Source: Vaginella massiliensis (lineage in GTDB: Bacteria > Bacteroidota > Bacteroidia > Flavobacteriales > Weeksellaceae). From it: a stretch of 64,000 bases of DNA. The stretch covers positions 199,238 to 263,237 of the forward strand of contig NZ_LT593747.1 in the NCBI RefSeq assembly GCF_900089075.1, read 5' to 3'. Below, piece by piece: positions 49,163-57,040 of this stretch. The notes under the pieces are model-generated. The model was not told the DNA's origin, ran no database searches, and saw nothing but the letters and a program-made list of their open reading frames with translations. How positions within the stretch are numbered: the stretch's first letter is position 1; each line of letters opens with the position of its first letter. The position numbers and the translations under genes were made by a program.

Positions 49163-49290
49163 AACAGGCAAAAGTCGGATAATTTTTAGGAATAAAAAAA
49201 TGCTTTAGTCAATAATCATGAGCTATTTCGGTAGGAGAGAAGCCATTTGACCAAGTTTTTTAATTCGTTCTAAAAAAAATAATTTTAGAA

Positions 49291-49992
49291 TCAAGCCTCA
49301 GCGAATCTACTTTTATACAGCTCGAAAGTTTTCATCAGATTTTCTTCAATTGCTTTTGGCATTCTGCGTGTAGCCTCATATTTCGTTGTGGCTAAGGATG
49401 GAAAATCATTTCGTTTCGGAATCAGATCCAAGGCTTCGATCAACATTTCGATTTCCATTTCGTATTGGCGATAAGCTACCGAATGAAATGTATCGTTGGC
49501 ATAGATTGGCACATATTGCTGATCGATCAAGAAACCTGCATCGGCTTCTGTATCAACAAAATGCGTGGTTATGCCAATGCGTTCGTTTTTCATAATTGCC
49601 CATTTCAACGAATCCAATCCGCGTGTAAAAGGCAAATATCCGGGATGCGCATTGATCAATCGATGATTCAAAACCAATTCGTCTGGCAACAAACCAGCGC
49701 CTGCAATGATTACGAAATCGGCCTTCAATTCGTTCAGTTGTTTATTCAAAGTTTCGGCCGTTGTAGTCTCGAATGTATAACCTAAATTCTCGCAAAGTGT
49801 ATTCGGCTTCACATCGATTGCTTTGCTTGGGCGATGCTGATACAAAGGTTTGAATGGATTTTCTCGATGCACAAAAGGCAATGCAAAAGCATGCACATCA
49901 TGATAATTTTTGGCTTTTAATTGGAACAACACATCTTGGGATTTTCGGTGTGGTGTGTTGTAGGTGATTACGGCAATTTTAGGCTGTTGCAT
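49291..49992 (-). CDS. Formyltransferase-family protein
   Basis: A 233-residue protein with the formyl-transferase N-terminal fold: DFVIIAGAGLLPDELV, the signature INAHPGYLPFTRGLDSLKWAI (N-A-H-P-G as in the catalytic Asn/His block), and GITTHFVDTEADAG. It is shorter than methionyl-tRNA formyltransferase and lacks its C-terminal domain, so it may modify a sugar or another small amine. It overlaps the sugar kinase gene by 14 bases, which hints at a joint role in amino-sugar metabolism. Confidence 0.75.
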   Translation of the reverse strand: MQQPKIAVITYNTPHRKSQDVLFQLKAKNYHDVHAFALPFVHRENPFKPLYQHRPSKAIDVKPNTLCENLGYTFETTTAETLNKQLNELKADFVIIAGAGLLPDELVLNHRLINAHPGYLPFTRGLDSLKWAIMKNERIGITTHFVDTEADAGFLIDQQYVPIYANDTFHSVAYRQYEMEIEMLIEALDLIPKRNDFPSLATTKYEATRRMPKAIEENLMKTFELYKSRFAEA

Positions 49993-50854
49993 CGTCGTTC
50001 AAAAGGTATTTGATATGATAATTTACGAGATTGTCGATGGGCTTACGAATGATGTGCCCAACGCTTAAATGAAATTCGGCTGCTGCTGCTCTGATGATAT
50101 TTTCGTAAAAATGGGCAATAGAGCCGATGAAATTCAGTTCGGAGCTACGCGCTTGTGCATAGGGTAAAATTTGGACTTCTAGAAAAGCACGCATCGAATC
50201 GTAGATCAATCGTTGGATATAAGGGTCTTGCTGATGTTCACCGGCAAATTCGCTAAAAGATGCCAAGTAGGCATTGGCAAATTGGTTTTGGTAAACTTTT
50301 TTGTTCAGTTCTTCTACCGTCAAATGATGATATTTCTCTTCGAAAGCTTTTGCTAAATGTTCGGGCATTTTTTTGTTGAAATACGCTCTGAGGATTTTTT
50401 TACCGATATGATTTCCGCTTCCTTCATCGCCCAAAATATAGGCGAGCGATTTGGTTTCTTCGTGTAAATTCTTCCCATCGAAATAGCAAGAGTTCGAACC
50501 CGTACCCAAAATACAAACCATGGCAGGTTTACCCTGATAGGCCGCATAGCACGCCGCCAACAAATCGTGGTTGCAAACGATGGTATGGGCATGAGTGAAA
50601 AAGTTGCTGAGTCCCAAGCGGATCACTTCTTTGTTGGTGAGGGTAGAGCACCCTGCTCCGTAAAAATAGATAGCTTTTACCCGATCTTTTACCTCACACA
50701 GTGTTGCGTTTTTGTTCAATTCTGCTGTCACTATATCCGAACTTACAAAATACGGATTCATCCCAATGCTGTTGGTCCTGAACAATTCTTTCTTTTCGTC
50801 GTTCAAGACTACCCAATCTGTTTTGGTCGATCCACTATCGGCAATTACAATCAT
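49979..50854 (-). CDS. BadF/BadG-type N-acetylglucosamine kinase-like ATPase
   Basis: The 291-residue protein has the ASKHA ATPase motifs: phosphate-1 IADSGSTKTDWVVL at the start, ICNHD-like NHDLLAACYAAYQGKPAM, phosphate-2 CILGTGSNSCYF and DEGSGNHIGKK. This matches the N-acetylglucosamine kinase group in Bacteroidota. It likely phosphorylates GlcNAc or a related sugar from wall recycling; the exact substrate cannot be told from sequence. Confidence 0.85.
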   Translation of the reverse strand: MIVIADSGSTKTDWVVLNDEKKELFRTNSIGMNPYFVSSDIVTAELNKNATLCEVKDRVKAIYFYGAGCSTLTNKEVIRLGLSNFFTHAHTIVCNHDLLAACYAAYQGKPAMVCILGTGSNSCYFDGKNLHEETKSLAYILGDEGSGNHIGKKILRAYFNKKMPEHLAKAFEEKYHHLTVEELNKKVYQNQFANAYLASFSEFAGEHQQDPYIQRLIYDSMRAFLEVQILPYAQARSSELNFIGSIAHFYENIIRAAAAEFHLSVGHIIRKPIDNLVNYHIKYLLNDDATA

Positions 50855-51200
50855 GTTTTTGATTTGATTTTTCTTGGTTGCTAATTTAACAATTTCACAT
50901 TTGATTACTTGCAGAGGCTAATTTATAAATTTTTCACCTATTTAGGTTGGGCAACACAGACAAGGTGTTACCAAAAAAGCGTGTGAAGTGCTCAATAAAA
51001 CTTTGATCCAATTTATTTGCCACTACGCCAATGCGTTTTTCGTTGAGCAACATACTAAAACAAACAGTTTATTGTTTTGATTTAAATTTAAAACGTTAAA
51101 GTTGTTTTTTTTAGTACATTAAACAAAAGTACAACCGAAAAAAATGGTCTTACAAAAGACTGCGCCAGCCACAAAACTCAACGACAGCAATTCTTTTAGC
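50855..51200. other. Gene-free spacer
   Basis: About 346 bases between two minus-strand genes. It is AT-rich with no repeat or RNA feature I can name. A 39-codon minus-strand frame (50934-51053, starting MLLNEKRIGVVANKLD) is present but has no recognisable relatives, so it is not called as a gene. Confidence 0.4.
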
Positions 51201-52988
51201 TTAGTTTTTTGCGATTGTTCGACATTTGTTTTGTAGCCATGCCTTTTCATCGTTGGACAGCGAAGGAGCAAGCCGCTCGAATACCATCTTGTGATAGCGG
51301 TTGATCCAGTCGATTTCTTCTGCAGTCAACAGCTCGACATCCATCAAACTTTGATCGATGTAGCAAAGAGTTAAAGTTTCGAATTCATAAAATTCACCAA
51401 ATACCGTTTGATCAAACGGTTTCACCAAAATCAAATTCTCTATCCGAATTCCGTAAGCATGATCTCGATAAAGGCCGGGTTCGTTAGAAATAACCATACC
51501 TGGCTCCAAAGTCGTGGAGTTTTCTTCCATTCGTATGCTTTGCGGTCCTTCGTGCACGCAGAGAAAATGCCCAATTCCGTGCCCTGTTCCATGCCCAAAG
51601 TTGTAAGCGTTTTGCCATAGAAATTGTCTTGCCAAAACATCGAGTTGCGAACCTCTGGTATTCTTCGGGAATTTGGCTTGTGATAGGGCAATCATCCCTT
51701 TCAATACCAGCGTATAATCTCTTTTTTCTTGGTCGCTTGCCTTGCCCAATTTCAAGGTTCTGGTGATGTCGGTTGTGCCTTCTAAATATTGTCCTCCAGA
51801 ATCGATCAACAGCATTTCGTCGCGTCCAATTGTCGAAGACGAATCTTTTTTTGCACTGTAATGATTCATGGCCGCGTTGGGTCCGTAGCCACAAATAGTA
51901 TTGAAACTTTCTCCCTGAAAATTCGCTTGCGCTTGCCTCAATTCTTTCAGTTTTTCACCTACCGTATATTCGATAATACTGTTCGAATCTACCTGCTCTT
52001 CTAGCCATTTGAAAAACTTGGTGAGCGCCACACCGTCTTTGATCATCGCTTTGCGAAAACCGGCAATCTCGGTTTCGTTTTTTATACTTTTCAACAATTT
52101 TATAGGCGAAGCCAAATCCACGATGCGTACCGTTTTGGGCAGACATTCGAATAAGGATTGATTCAAAACTTGTCCGTCTATCCAAACCGATGTTTGAGGG
52201 GCTAAATTTTCGAGATAGGCAGTAATCTCTTGATAATCGAAAAGCGAAATTTGCGCTTGGTCGATATACGAGCGACTTGCCGCGTCTAATTTTTGTTGAT
52301 CGATAAACAACAAAGCCTCCGTTTTGGTCACCACAGCATAAGCCATCACCAACGGGTTGAATTTGATGTCGTTGCCTCTGATGTTGTACAACCAAGCCAA
52401 TTCGTCTAATGCAGAAATCACCAAAACATCTGCATTTTGCTCGCTCATTTTGTTGCGTACCGAAGCCAATTTTTCGGCAACCGTTTTACCCGTAAATTCA
52501 GTATCGAACAGCATAACGGGATTTTGCGGCAATCCTGGACGATCGTTCCAAATGGCACCGATGAGGTTGATGGATTCGATTCGGATGTTTTTCGTTGCAA
52601 AACGTTGCTGATAATGCACGATGGTTTGATGCGAAAACAACCGCAAATCGAGTCCGACTGTATCATTTTCTTGCAAAACATTCAACAGCCAAGTCACGAT
52701 ATCGGGGGTTTCGGGTAGGCGATCTTTCATCAGCTCGAATCCTGTGCCAGCGAGTTGAATTTCGGCTTGTATAAAATATCGAGAATCGGTCCACAACAAG
52801 GCTTTATCCAAGGTGACGACCGCCGTGCCTGCCGAGCCCGTGAAACCAGAAATCCAGTTTCGTACTTGCCAATGTTTGGCTAAATATTCGCTGGCGTGCG
52901 GGTCTGTCCCAGGGATGATGGTTGCTTGAATTTTATTTTGTCTCATTTCTTGTCTCAATGCTTCGAGACGTTGCGCGATCGCATTCAT
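51201..52988 (-). CDS. Xaa-Pro aminopeptidase (aminopeptidase P, M24B)
   Basis: The 595-residue protein has the three-domain layout of large aminopeptidase P: two creatinase-N-like domains (GTDPHASEYLAKHW, GFTGSAGTAVVT) and the pita-bread catalytic domain. The metal ligands are in LLIDSGGQYLEGTTDITRT (two Asp), GTGHGIGHFLCVHEG (His), NEPGLYRD (Glu) and GIRIENLIL (Glu). It removes N-terminal residues before proline. There is no signal peptide, so it is cytosolic. Confidence 0.95.
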   Translation of the reverse strand: MNAIAQRLEALRQEMRQNKIQATIIPGTDPHASEYLAKHWQVRNWISGFTGSAGTAVVTLDKALLWTDSRYFIQAEIQLAGTGFELMKDRLPETPDIVTWLLNVLQENDTVGLDLRLFSHQTIVHYQQRFATKNIRIESINLIGAIWNDRPGLPQNPVMLFDTEFTGKTVAEKLASVRNKMSEQNADVLVISALDELAWLYNIRGNDIKFNPLVMAYAVVTKTEALLFIDQQKLDAASRSYIDQAQISLFDYQEITAYLENLAPQTSVWIDGQVLNQSLFECLPKTVRIVDLASPIKLLKSIKNETEIAGFRKAMIKDGVALTKFFKWLEEQVDSNSIIEYTVGEKLKELRQAQANFQGESFNTICGYGPNAAMNHYSAKKDSSSTIGRDEMLLIDSGGQYLEGTTDITRTLKLGKASDQEKRDYTLVLKGMIALSQAKFPKNTRGSQLDVLARQFLWQNAYNFGHGTGHGIGHFLCVHEGPQSIRMEENSTTLEPGMVISNEPGLYRDHAYGIRIENLILVKPFDQTVFGEFYEFETLTLCYIDQSLMDVELLTAEEIDWINRYHKMVFERLAPSLSNDEKAWLQNKCRTIAKN

Positions 52989-53157
52989 TATTTCAAATTT
53001 TCTTTAGCATTCAACGATTAAAAAAAATGTAAGCAACCGCCTTGGCATTTGCTTGGTTTACAATGGGCATTTTGTGCTTACCTTCTTTTGTTGGGTAAAT
53101 GTAAAAACTTTTTGAGGACAAAAGTGACGAAATTCGTCAAAATTGTATTGTGCTTGC

Positions 53158-53165
53158 TATCTTTG
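53158..53165 (+). promoter_or_regulatory. Predicted -7 promoter box for methylmalonyl-CoA epimerase
   Basis: TATCTTTG fits TAnnTTTG and lies 15 bases before the ATG at 53180, inside the longer alternative frame, which supports the later start. Confidence 0.4.
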
Positions 53166-53179
53166 GAAAAACTAAAAAC

Positions 53180-53578
53180 ATGAAAATCGAACATATTGGC
53201 ATTGCGGTAAAAAATCTTGGCTTTTCGAACGAGCTATTCGAAAAATTGATGGGAAAACCGCCTTATAAAGAAGAATTTGTAGAAGCCGAAGGGGTTCGCA
53301 CTTCGTTTTTCGAAATTGGCGAATCGAAGATAGAATTGGTCGCATCGGAACGTGAAGGCAGCGCCATCGAAAAATTTTTAGAAAAAAACAGAGAAGGCAT
53401 TCATCACATTGCGTTTGGCGTCGAAAATTTGGAACACGAAATCGAGCGTCTTAAAAATCAGGGCTTTACTTTTATCTCCGAAACGCCCAAGTTGGGAGCC
53501 GATAACAAACGAATTGTTTTTTTGCACCCAAAAAGTACAAACGGTGTGTTGGTCGAGCTTTGCGAAGATGTAAAATAA
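53180..53578 (+). CDS. mce: Methylmalonyl-CoA epimerase
   Basis: The 132-residue vicinal-oxygen-chelate protein has the family start KIEHIGIAVKN (metal His), then FFEIGESKIELVAS (Glu ligand), GIHHIAFGVENLEHE (second His) and a closing NGVLVELCE (second Glu). It interconverts the two methylmalonyl-CoA epimers in propionate metabolism. The ATG at 53180 is chosen because the earlier start lies in the promoter region. Confidence 0.93.
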   Translation: MKIEHIGIAVKNLGFSNELFEKLMGKPPYKEEFVEAEGVRTSFFEIGESKIELVASEREGSAIEKFLEKNREGIHHIAFGVENLEHEIERLKNQGFTFISETPKLGADNKRIVFLHPKSTNGVLVELCEDVK

Positions 53579-53655
53579 TTTTGTTTTTTTAAAAATATGC
53601 TTTAATATTGCACTCGAATTGAGCCAATCTCCTCAGCGAAATACGCTCAAATTCT

Positions 53656-53729
53656 GGTCCCATAACTCAGTTGGTTAGAGTAGCTGACTCATAATCAGCA
53701 AGTCGTTGGTTCGAGCCCAACTGGGACCA
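53656..53729 (+). tRNA. tRNA with CAT anticodon (Ile2 or Met)
   Basis: A 74-nt cloverleaf. The acceptor GGTCCCA pairs with TGGGACC, with discriminator A; the anticodon stem GCTGA/TCAGC encloses loop CTCATAA, so the anticodon is CAT. The T-arm carries GTTCGAGCC. No CCA is encoded. It is not an initiator, since the first pair is G-C. The loop fits both elongator Met and the lysidine-modified Ile2 tRNA; I lean to Ile2 from overall resemblance. Confidence 0.92.
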
Positions 53730-53744
53730 CTTCCTTAGAATCGG

Positions 53745-53774
53745 GCACTTGCGGCAACGCAGGTGCTTTTTTGT
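53745..53774 (+). terminator. Terminator after the tRNA
   Basis: GCACTTGCG/GCAA/CGCAGGTGC is a 9-bp GC-rich stem with a tetraloop and one wobble, followed by six Ts. Confidence 0.85.
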
Positions 53775-53804
53775 TTTGGGCATTTTACAATCTGCATTTT
53801 TTAA

Positions 53805-53812
53805 TATCTTTG
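53805..53812 (+). promoter_or_regulatory. Predicted -7 promoter box of the type ISP gene
   Basis: TATCTTTG fits TAnnTTTG and lies 24 bases before the ATG at 53837, just after the tRNA terminator. Confidence 0.4.
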
Positions 53813-53836
53813 AAAACTAACTCGATTTTTGTAAAA

Positions 53837-54417
53837 ATGACAACCCAACAATATATCGATAATTTAGACCGACTTTTTCAAACAGGTAATGCCCGAGAGC
53901 ACTCGTATAGAGGTGATTTACAAAATTTGTTAAGTACTATTCTCCCCGATATTTTGGTAACAAACGAACCTGCAAGAATCGAATGCGGCGCGCCTGATTA
54001 TGTGCTGACGAAAGGAAAGGCAAACATCCCGGTCGGCTATATCGAAGCGAAGGATATAGGTCTGAATTTGGATTCGAAAGCACTGAAAGAACAATTTGAT
54101 CGATACCGCAATGGATTGTCAAATCTTATCATTACCGATAAGCGCACCCAGATTCAGGGACTTTATTCAGCTCTTGGTTGTCGGACGAGAGTACACAAGC
54201 CAATGCCGTAAAACGGGATACACCTGTAATGGTTGTTATCGGTAATCCGCCTTATAGTGGTGAATCTGCTAACAAAGGGAAATGGATTATGGACTTGATG
54301 GAAGATTATAAGAAAGAACCAGGAGTGAAAGAAAAATTAAAAGAACGTAATCAAAAAATGATTAATGATGATTACGTAAAGTTTATTCGTTTTGCGCAAT
54401 ACTTCATCAATAAAAAT
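53837..54417 (+). pseudogene. Type ISP restriction-modification enzyme, 5' part (broken)
   Basis: The first ~103 codons match the N-terminus of type ISP single-polypeptide RM enzymes: MTTQQYIDNLDRLFQTGNAR and the nuclease motif APDYVLTKGKANIPVGYIEAKDIG (D...ExK). After LSNLIITD the reading jumps, in another frame, to HPDSGTLFSSWLSDE and the methylase motif VMVVIGNPPYSGES. By comparison with full family members, roughly 300 codons, including the SAM-binding DPATGTGTF block, are missing. At 54417 (AQYFINKN) the gene is interrupted by a 3.9 kb insertion. It resumes at 58312. Confidence 0.85.
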
Positions 54418-54495
54418 GTTACAGGCAAGCGTAAGAGCGACCGTGCTAACATCAAACTTTCGGACAGAAAGAAAATCCAACTGAAACATATTGAC

Positions 54496-54503
54496 TAACT
54501 TTG
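54496..54503 (+). promoter_or_regulatory. Predicted -7 promoter box of the RM cassette
   Basis: TAACTTTG fits TAnnTTTG and lies 71 bases before the methyltransferase ATG at 54575, so the cassette probably brought its own promoter. Confidence 0.35.
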
Positions 54504-54574
54504 TAGCTTAAAGAACATAAAAATTCGCTATCTTGCGAGTTACAAATTTAACGTGTATAATAAAGGATTTGAAA

Positions 54575-55442
54575 ATGGATTTTAAAGAGAAAATATCTTT
54601 ATAAACGTTTGGGAACAAGCAATTTAGAATAAAGCTTATTGAACCTGAGAACAACCAAAAGGCTGTTCTAACTCATTATTTACATAACTCAAAAAATGGA
54701 GTTTCAAGGTTTTATAAGAAAGATGCAATTGCATTTACCAAAGAAATTTTAGAACATAAATATCCTGAACACGAAATATCAAACGAAGCTGCGGAAGAAG
54801 CTTTGCAATATGGGATTTTTGACACTTTTGATGTTCCATTTCTTCCAATTGATAAACCAAAATTTAAATTTATAGACCTATTCGCTGGAATCGGAGGGTT
54901 TCGCTTGGCATTACAAAATTTAGGTGGAAAATGTGTATTTACAAGTGAATGGGACAAAGATGCAAAACGAACTTATAAAGCAAATTTTGGAGAAACTCCA
55001 TTCGGAGATATTACCAAAGAAGAAACAAAACGATATATTCCTGATAATTTTGACGTTTTGTGTGCAGGTTTTCCGTGTCAAGCGTTTTCAATTGCAGGAA
55101 AGAGAGGAGGATTTGAAGACACAAGAGGAACGCTGTTTTTTGACGTTGCTGAAATCATCAAAAGAAAACAACCAAAGGCTATTTTTCTTGAAAACGTAAA
55201 AGGTTTGAGAAACCACAACGGAGGAAAAACTTTGGCTACAATTCTTAATGTTTTAAGAAATGATTTAGGTTATTTTGTTCCAGAACCCGAAATTGTGAAT
55301 GCTAAAGATTTTGGAGTTCCACAAAATAGAGAAAGAATTTATATAGTTGGCTTTCATTCAAGTACGGGTGTAAATAAGTTTAATTACCCAAAGCCTTTGA
55401 ATAAGAAAGTAGCTTTTGCAGACATTAAAGGAAATAATTATT
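54575..55442 (+). pseudogene. HpaII-type DNA cytosine-C5 methyltransferase, 5' part
   Basis: The frame opens MDFKEKISL, meets TAA at 54602, and continues as TFGNKQFRIKLIEPENNQ...; a lysine-to-stop change is the simplest explanation. The catalytic core is complete for motif I (FIDLFAGIGGFR), IV with the catalytic Cys (FPCQAFSIAGKRGGF), VI (IFLENVKGL) and VIII (PQNRERIYIVGF). A TTG at 54803 could start a 247-residue polypeptide that still holds these motifs. At about 55442 (FADIKGNNY) the gene is interrupted by a REP-like element and the HNH cassette; it resumes at 56648. Related to M.HpaII, target CCGG. Confidence 0.85.
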
Positions 55443-55535
55443 TGGGCGTTTCCCTATCGGGTCGGGCTTTTCGTTTCAATCTTTTTGCTCGTTCCTCACA
55501 AAAAGGATTTCCACTGCAATCCCTAACGCAAAATG
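55443..55535 (+). repeat. REP-like element, copy B (left border of the HNH cassette)
   Basis: TGGGCGTTTCCCTATCGGGTCGGGCTT... to ...GCAATCCCTAACGC. It is related to copy A (46828) and is inverted relative to copy C (56512-56647). Its first 7 bases TGGGCGT mirror the last 7 (ACGCCCA) of copy C. The methyltransferase frame runs into it and ends at 55543. Confidence 0.65.
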
Positions 55536-55544
55536 CAGCATAAA

Positions 55545-55754
55545 ATGGAAGATTATCAAAAAATAACAAGAGAGGATTTTATGAAGTTTTTTCGTGATGA
55601 TGAAAAATTAAACGAATTAACTGTTGATGACAGAATTGAAATTTTCAGAACAATTCTTCTAGGTAATTCTGATATTACAAAAGAATTATTAGATGATATA
55701 TTAACTGATTATTCAGTTACAAACCTTGAAATAATAGATAATGGCGAAAAGTAA
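55545..55754 (+). CDS. Small acidic protein coupled to the HNH endonuclease
   Basis: A 69-residue protein (MEDYQKITREDFMKFFRDDE ... NLEIIDNGEK) with about twice as many Asp/Glu as Lys/Arg and no recognised domain. The frame can be extended four codons upstream, but that part lies at the edge of the repeat element. It overlaps the HNH gene by 14 bases, so both are translated from one message. The acidity and coupling are compatible with an inhibitor or partner of the nuclease, which is inference. Confidence 0.6.
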   Translation: MEDYQKITREDFMKFFRDDEKLNELTVDDRIEIFRTILLGNSDITKELLDDILTDYSVTNLEIIDNGEK

Positions 55755-56508
55755 TAATTGGACAAAAGAAGAAACAATTATTGCTTTTAATGTTTATTGT
55801 AAAGTTCCATTCAAAAGCAGTAGTAAAACCAATCCTACAATTATAAAATATGCTAATATAATTGGTAGAAGCCCTTCTGCATTGAATATGAAAGTGGGAA
55901 ATTTTGGACGACTTGATCCTGAATTAAAAAAACAAGGAATAACAGGTTTGGTTAATGGAAGTAAGTTAGAAGAAGTTGTTTGGAATGAATTTAATGGAAA
56001 TTGGGATAAATTGGCTTTCGAAAGTGAAAAGTTAATTGCAGAATTTCAAAACAGAACTATTGAAGAAATTGAAACAATAAACATTGAAAATTTACCAAAA
56101 GGGGAAGATAGAGAAACTATAATTAAAGCAAGAGTTAATCAAGGTTTTTTCAGAAGCACAATTTTATCATCTTACAATTTAAAATGTTGTATTACAGGCT
56201 TATCAATACCTGATTTTTTGGTTGCAAGTCATATAAAACCTTGGTCAAAAGATAAGGATAATAGAACAAATCCTCACAATGGACTTTGCTTAAATTCAAT
56301 TCACGATAAAGCATTTGACAGCGGTTTTATAACAGTTACACCAGATTTTAAAATTTTAGTTTCCAACTATTTTGATGACTATTCTAATGATAATGCTGTA
56401 AATGATTTCTTCAAAAAGTATCAAAATCAGCCTATCATTTTACCCGATAGATTTCTTCCTTCAAAAGAATTCTTAGACTATCATTTTAACGAAGTTTTTA
56501 TTAAGTAG
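55741..56508 (+). CDS. HNH endonuclease (COG3440-like)
   Basis: The 255-residue protein has an N-terminal part (NNWTKEETIIAFNVYCKVPF ... SALNMKVGNFGRLDP) seen in Bacteroidota HNH nucleases, and a C-terminal HNH domain: CCITGLSIPDFLVASHIKPW, then NPHNGLCLNSIHDKAFDSGF, giving the H...N...H metal-finger layout (HNH_2 type). It resembles predicted restriction endonucleases of COG3440. No methyltransferase of its own is next to it. With the small upstream protein it forms a two-gene unit between inverted repeats inside another gene. Confidence 0.85.
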   Translation: MAKSNNWTKEETIIAFNVYCKVPFKSSSKTNPTIIKYANIIGRSPSALNMKVGNFGRLDPELKKQGITGLVNGSKLEEVVWNEFNGNWDKLAFESEKLIAEFQNRTIEEIETINIENLPKGEDRETIIKARVNQGFFRSTILSSYNLKCCITGLSIPDFLVASHIKPWSKDKDNRTNPHNGLCLNSIHDKAFDSGFITVTPDFKILVSNYFDDYSNDNAVNDFFKKYQNQPIILPDRFLPSKEFLDYHFNEVFIK

Positions 56509-56511
56509 TTC

Positions 56512-56647
56512 GCTTCTGCGTGAGGGATAGTAGCGAAAAGCCCACAGCGAGGAACGAGCGAGGACTTGTAGCGGATAGCCCGACCTTTTGTGCCTATTCT
56601 AAACCTCAATTGTTGCCAAAACTTTATGGCACAAAAGGGCACGCCCA
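56512..56647 (-). repeat. REP-like element, copy C (right border, inverted)
   Basis: Read on the minus strand it begins TGGGCGTGCCC, has GTCGGGCTATCC and GGGCTTTTCGCTACTATCCC, and ends TCACGC near the HNH stop codon. Within it GGCACAAAAGG (56628-56638) and CCTTTTGTGCC (56584-56594) form an 11-bp perfect stem. It is the inverted partner of copy B. Confidence 0.65.
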
Positions 56648-57040
56648 AAATACTATCTGTCAACCCAATATCCACAAACATTAGAAAACCACAAAGCAAG
56701 ACACGAAAGCAAAGGAAACGGCTTTGGTTACGCTATAATTCCCGATGATGGAATTAGTAATGCTATTGTAGTTGGAGGAATGGGGCGAGAAAGAAATTTG
56801 GTTTTAGACCATAGAATTACGGATTTTACACCAACAACACACATAAAAGGAACAGTAAACCGAGAAGGCATTAGAAAAATGACACCAAGAGAATGGGCAA
56901 GGTTACAAGGGTTTCCAGATAATTTTGTAATTCCCGTTGCTGACTCATCGGCTTACAAACAATTTGGCAACTCCGTTGCCGTTCCTGCAATCCAAGCAAC
57001 TGCAAACGAAATATTAAAATTAATCGGCATTAAAAACTAA
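56648..57040 (+). pseudogene. DNA cytosine-C5 methyltransferase, 3' part
   Basis: The methyltransferase frame resumes KYYLSTQYPQTLENHKARHE, carries the target-recognition block GNGFGYAIIPDDGISNAIVV, motif IX (MTPREWARLQGFP) and motif X (YKQFGNSVAVPAI), and ends at 57040 where it overlaps the ATG of the endonuclease (TAATG). The only clear start inside is ATG 56780, which would cut the recognition block. Split between motifs VIII and IX, it recalls the natural two-subunit enzyme M.AquI, but the lack of a good start argues for inactivation. Confidence 0.85.

Noticed and set aside
50934-51053. A 39-codon minus-strand frame in the spacer upstream of the aminopeptidase
   Set aside because: It has a plausible start but no recognisable relatives or motif, and short frames of this size are expected by chance.
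53656-53729. Initiator tRNA-Met
   Set aside because: The CAT anticodon is present, but the first acceptor pair is a G-C match, unlike the mismatch of bacterial initiator tRNAs.
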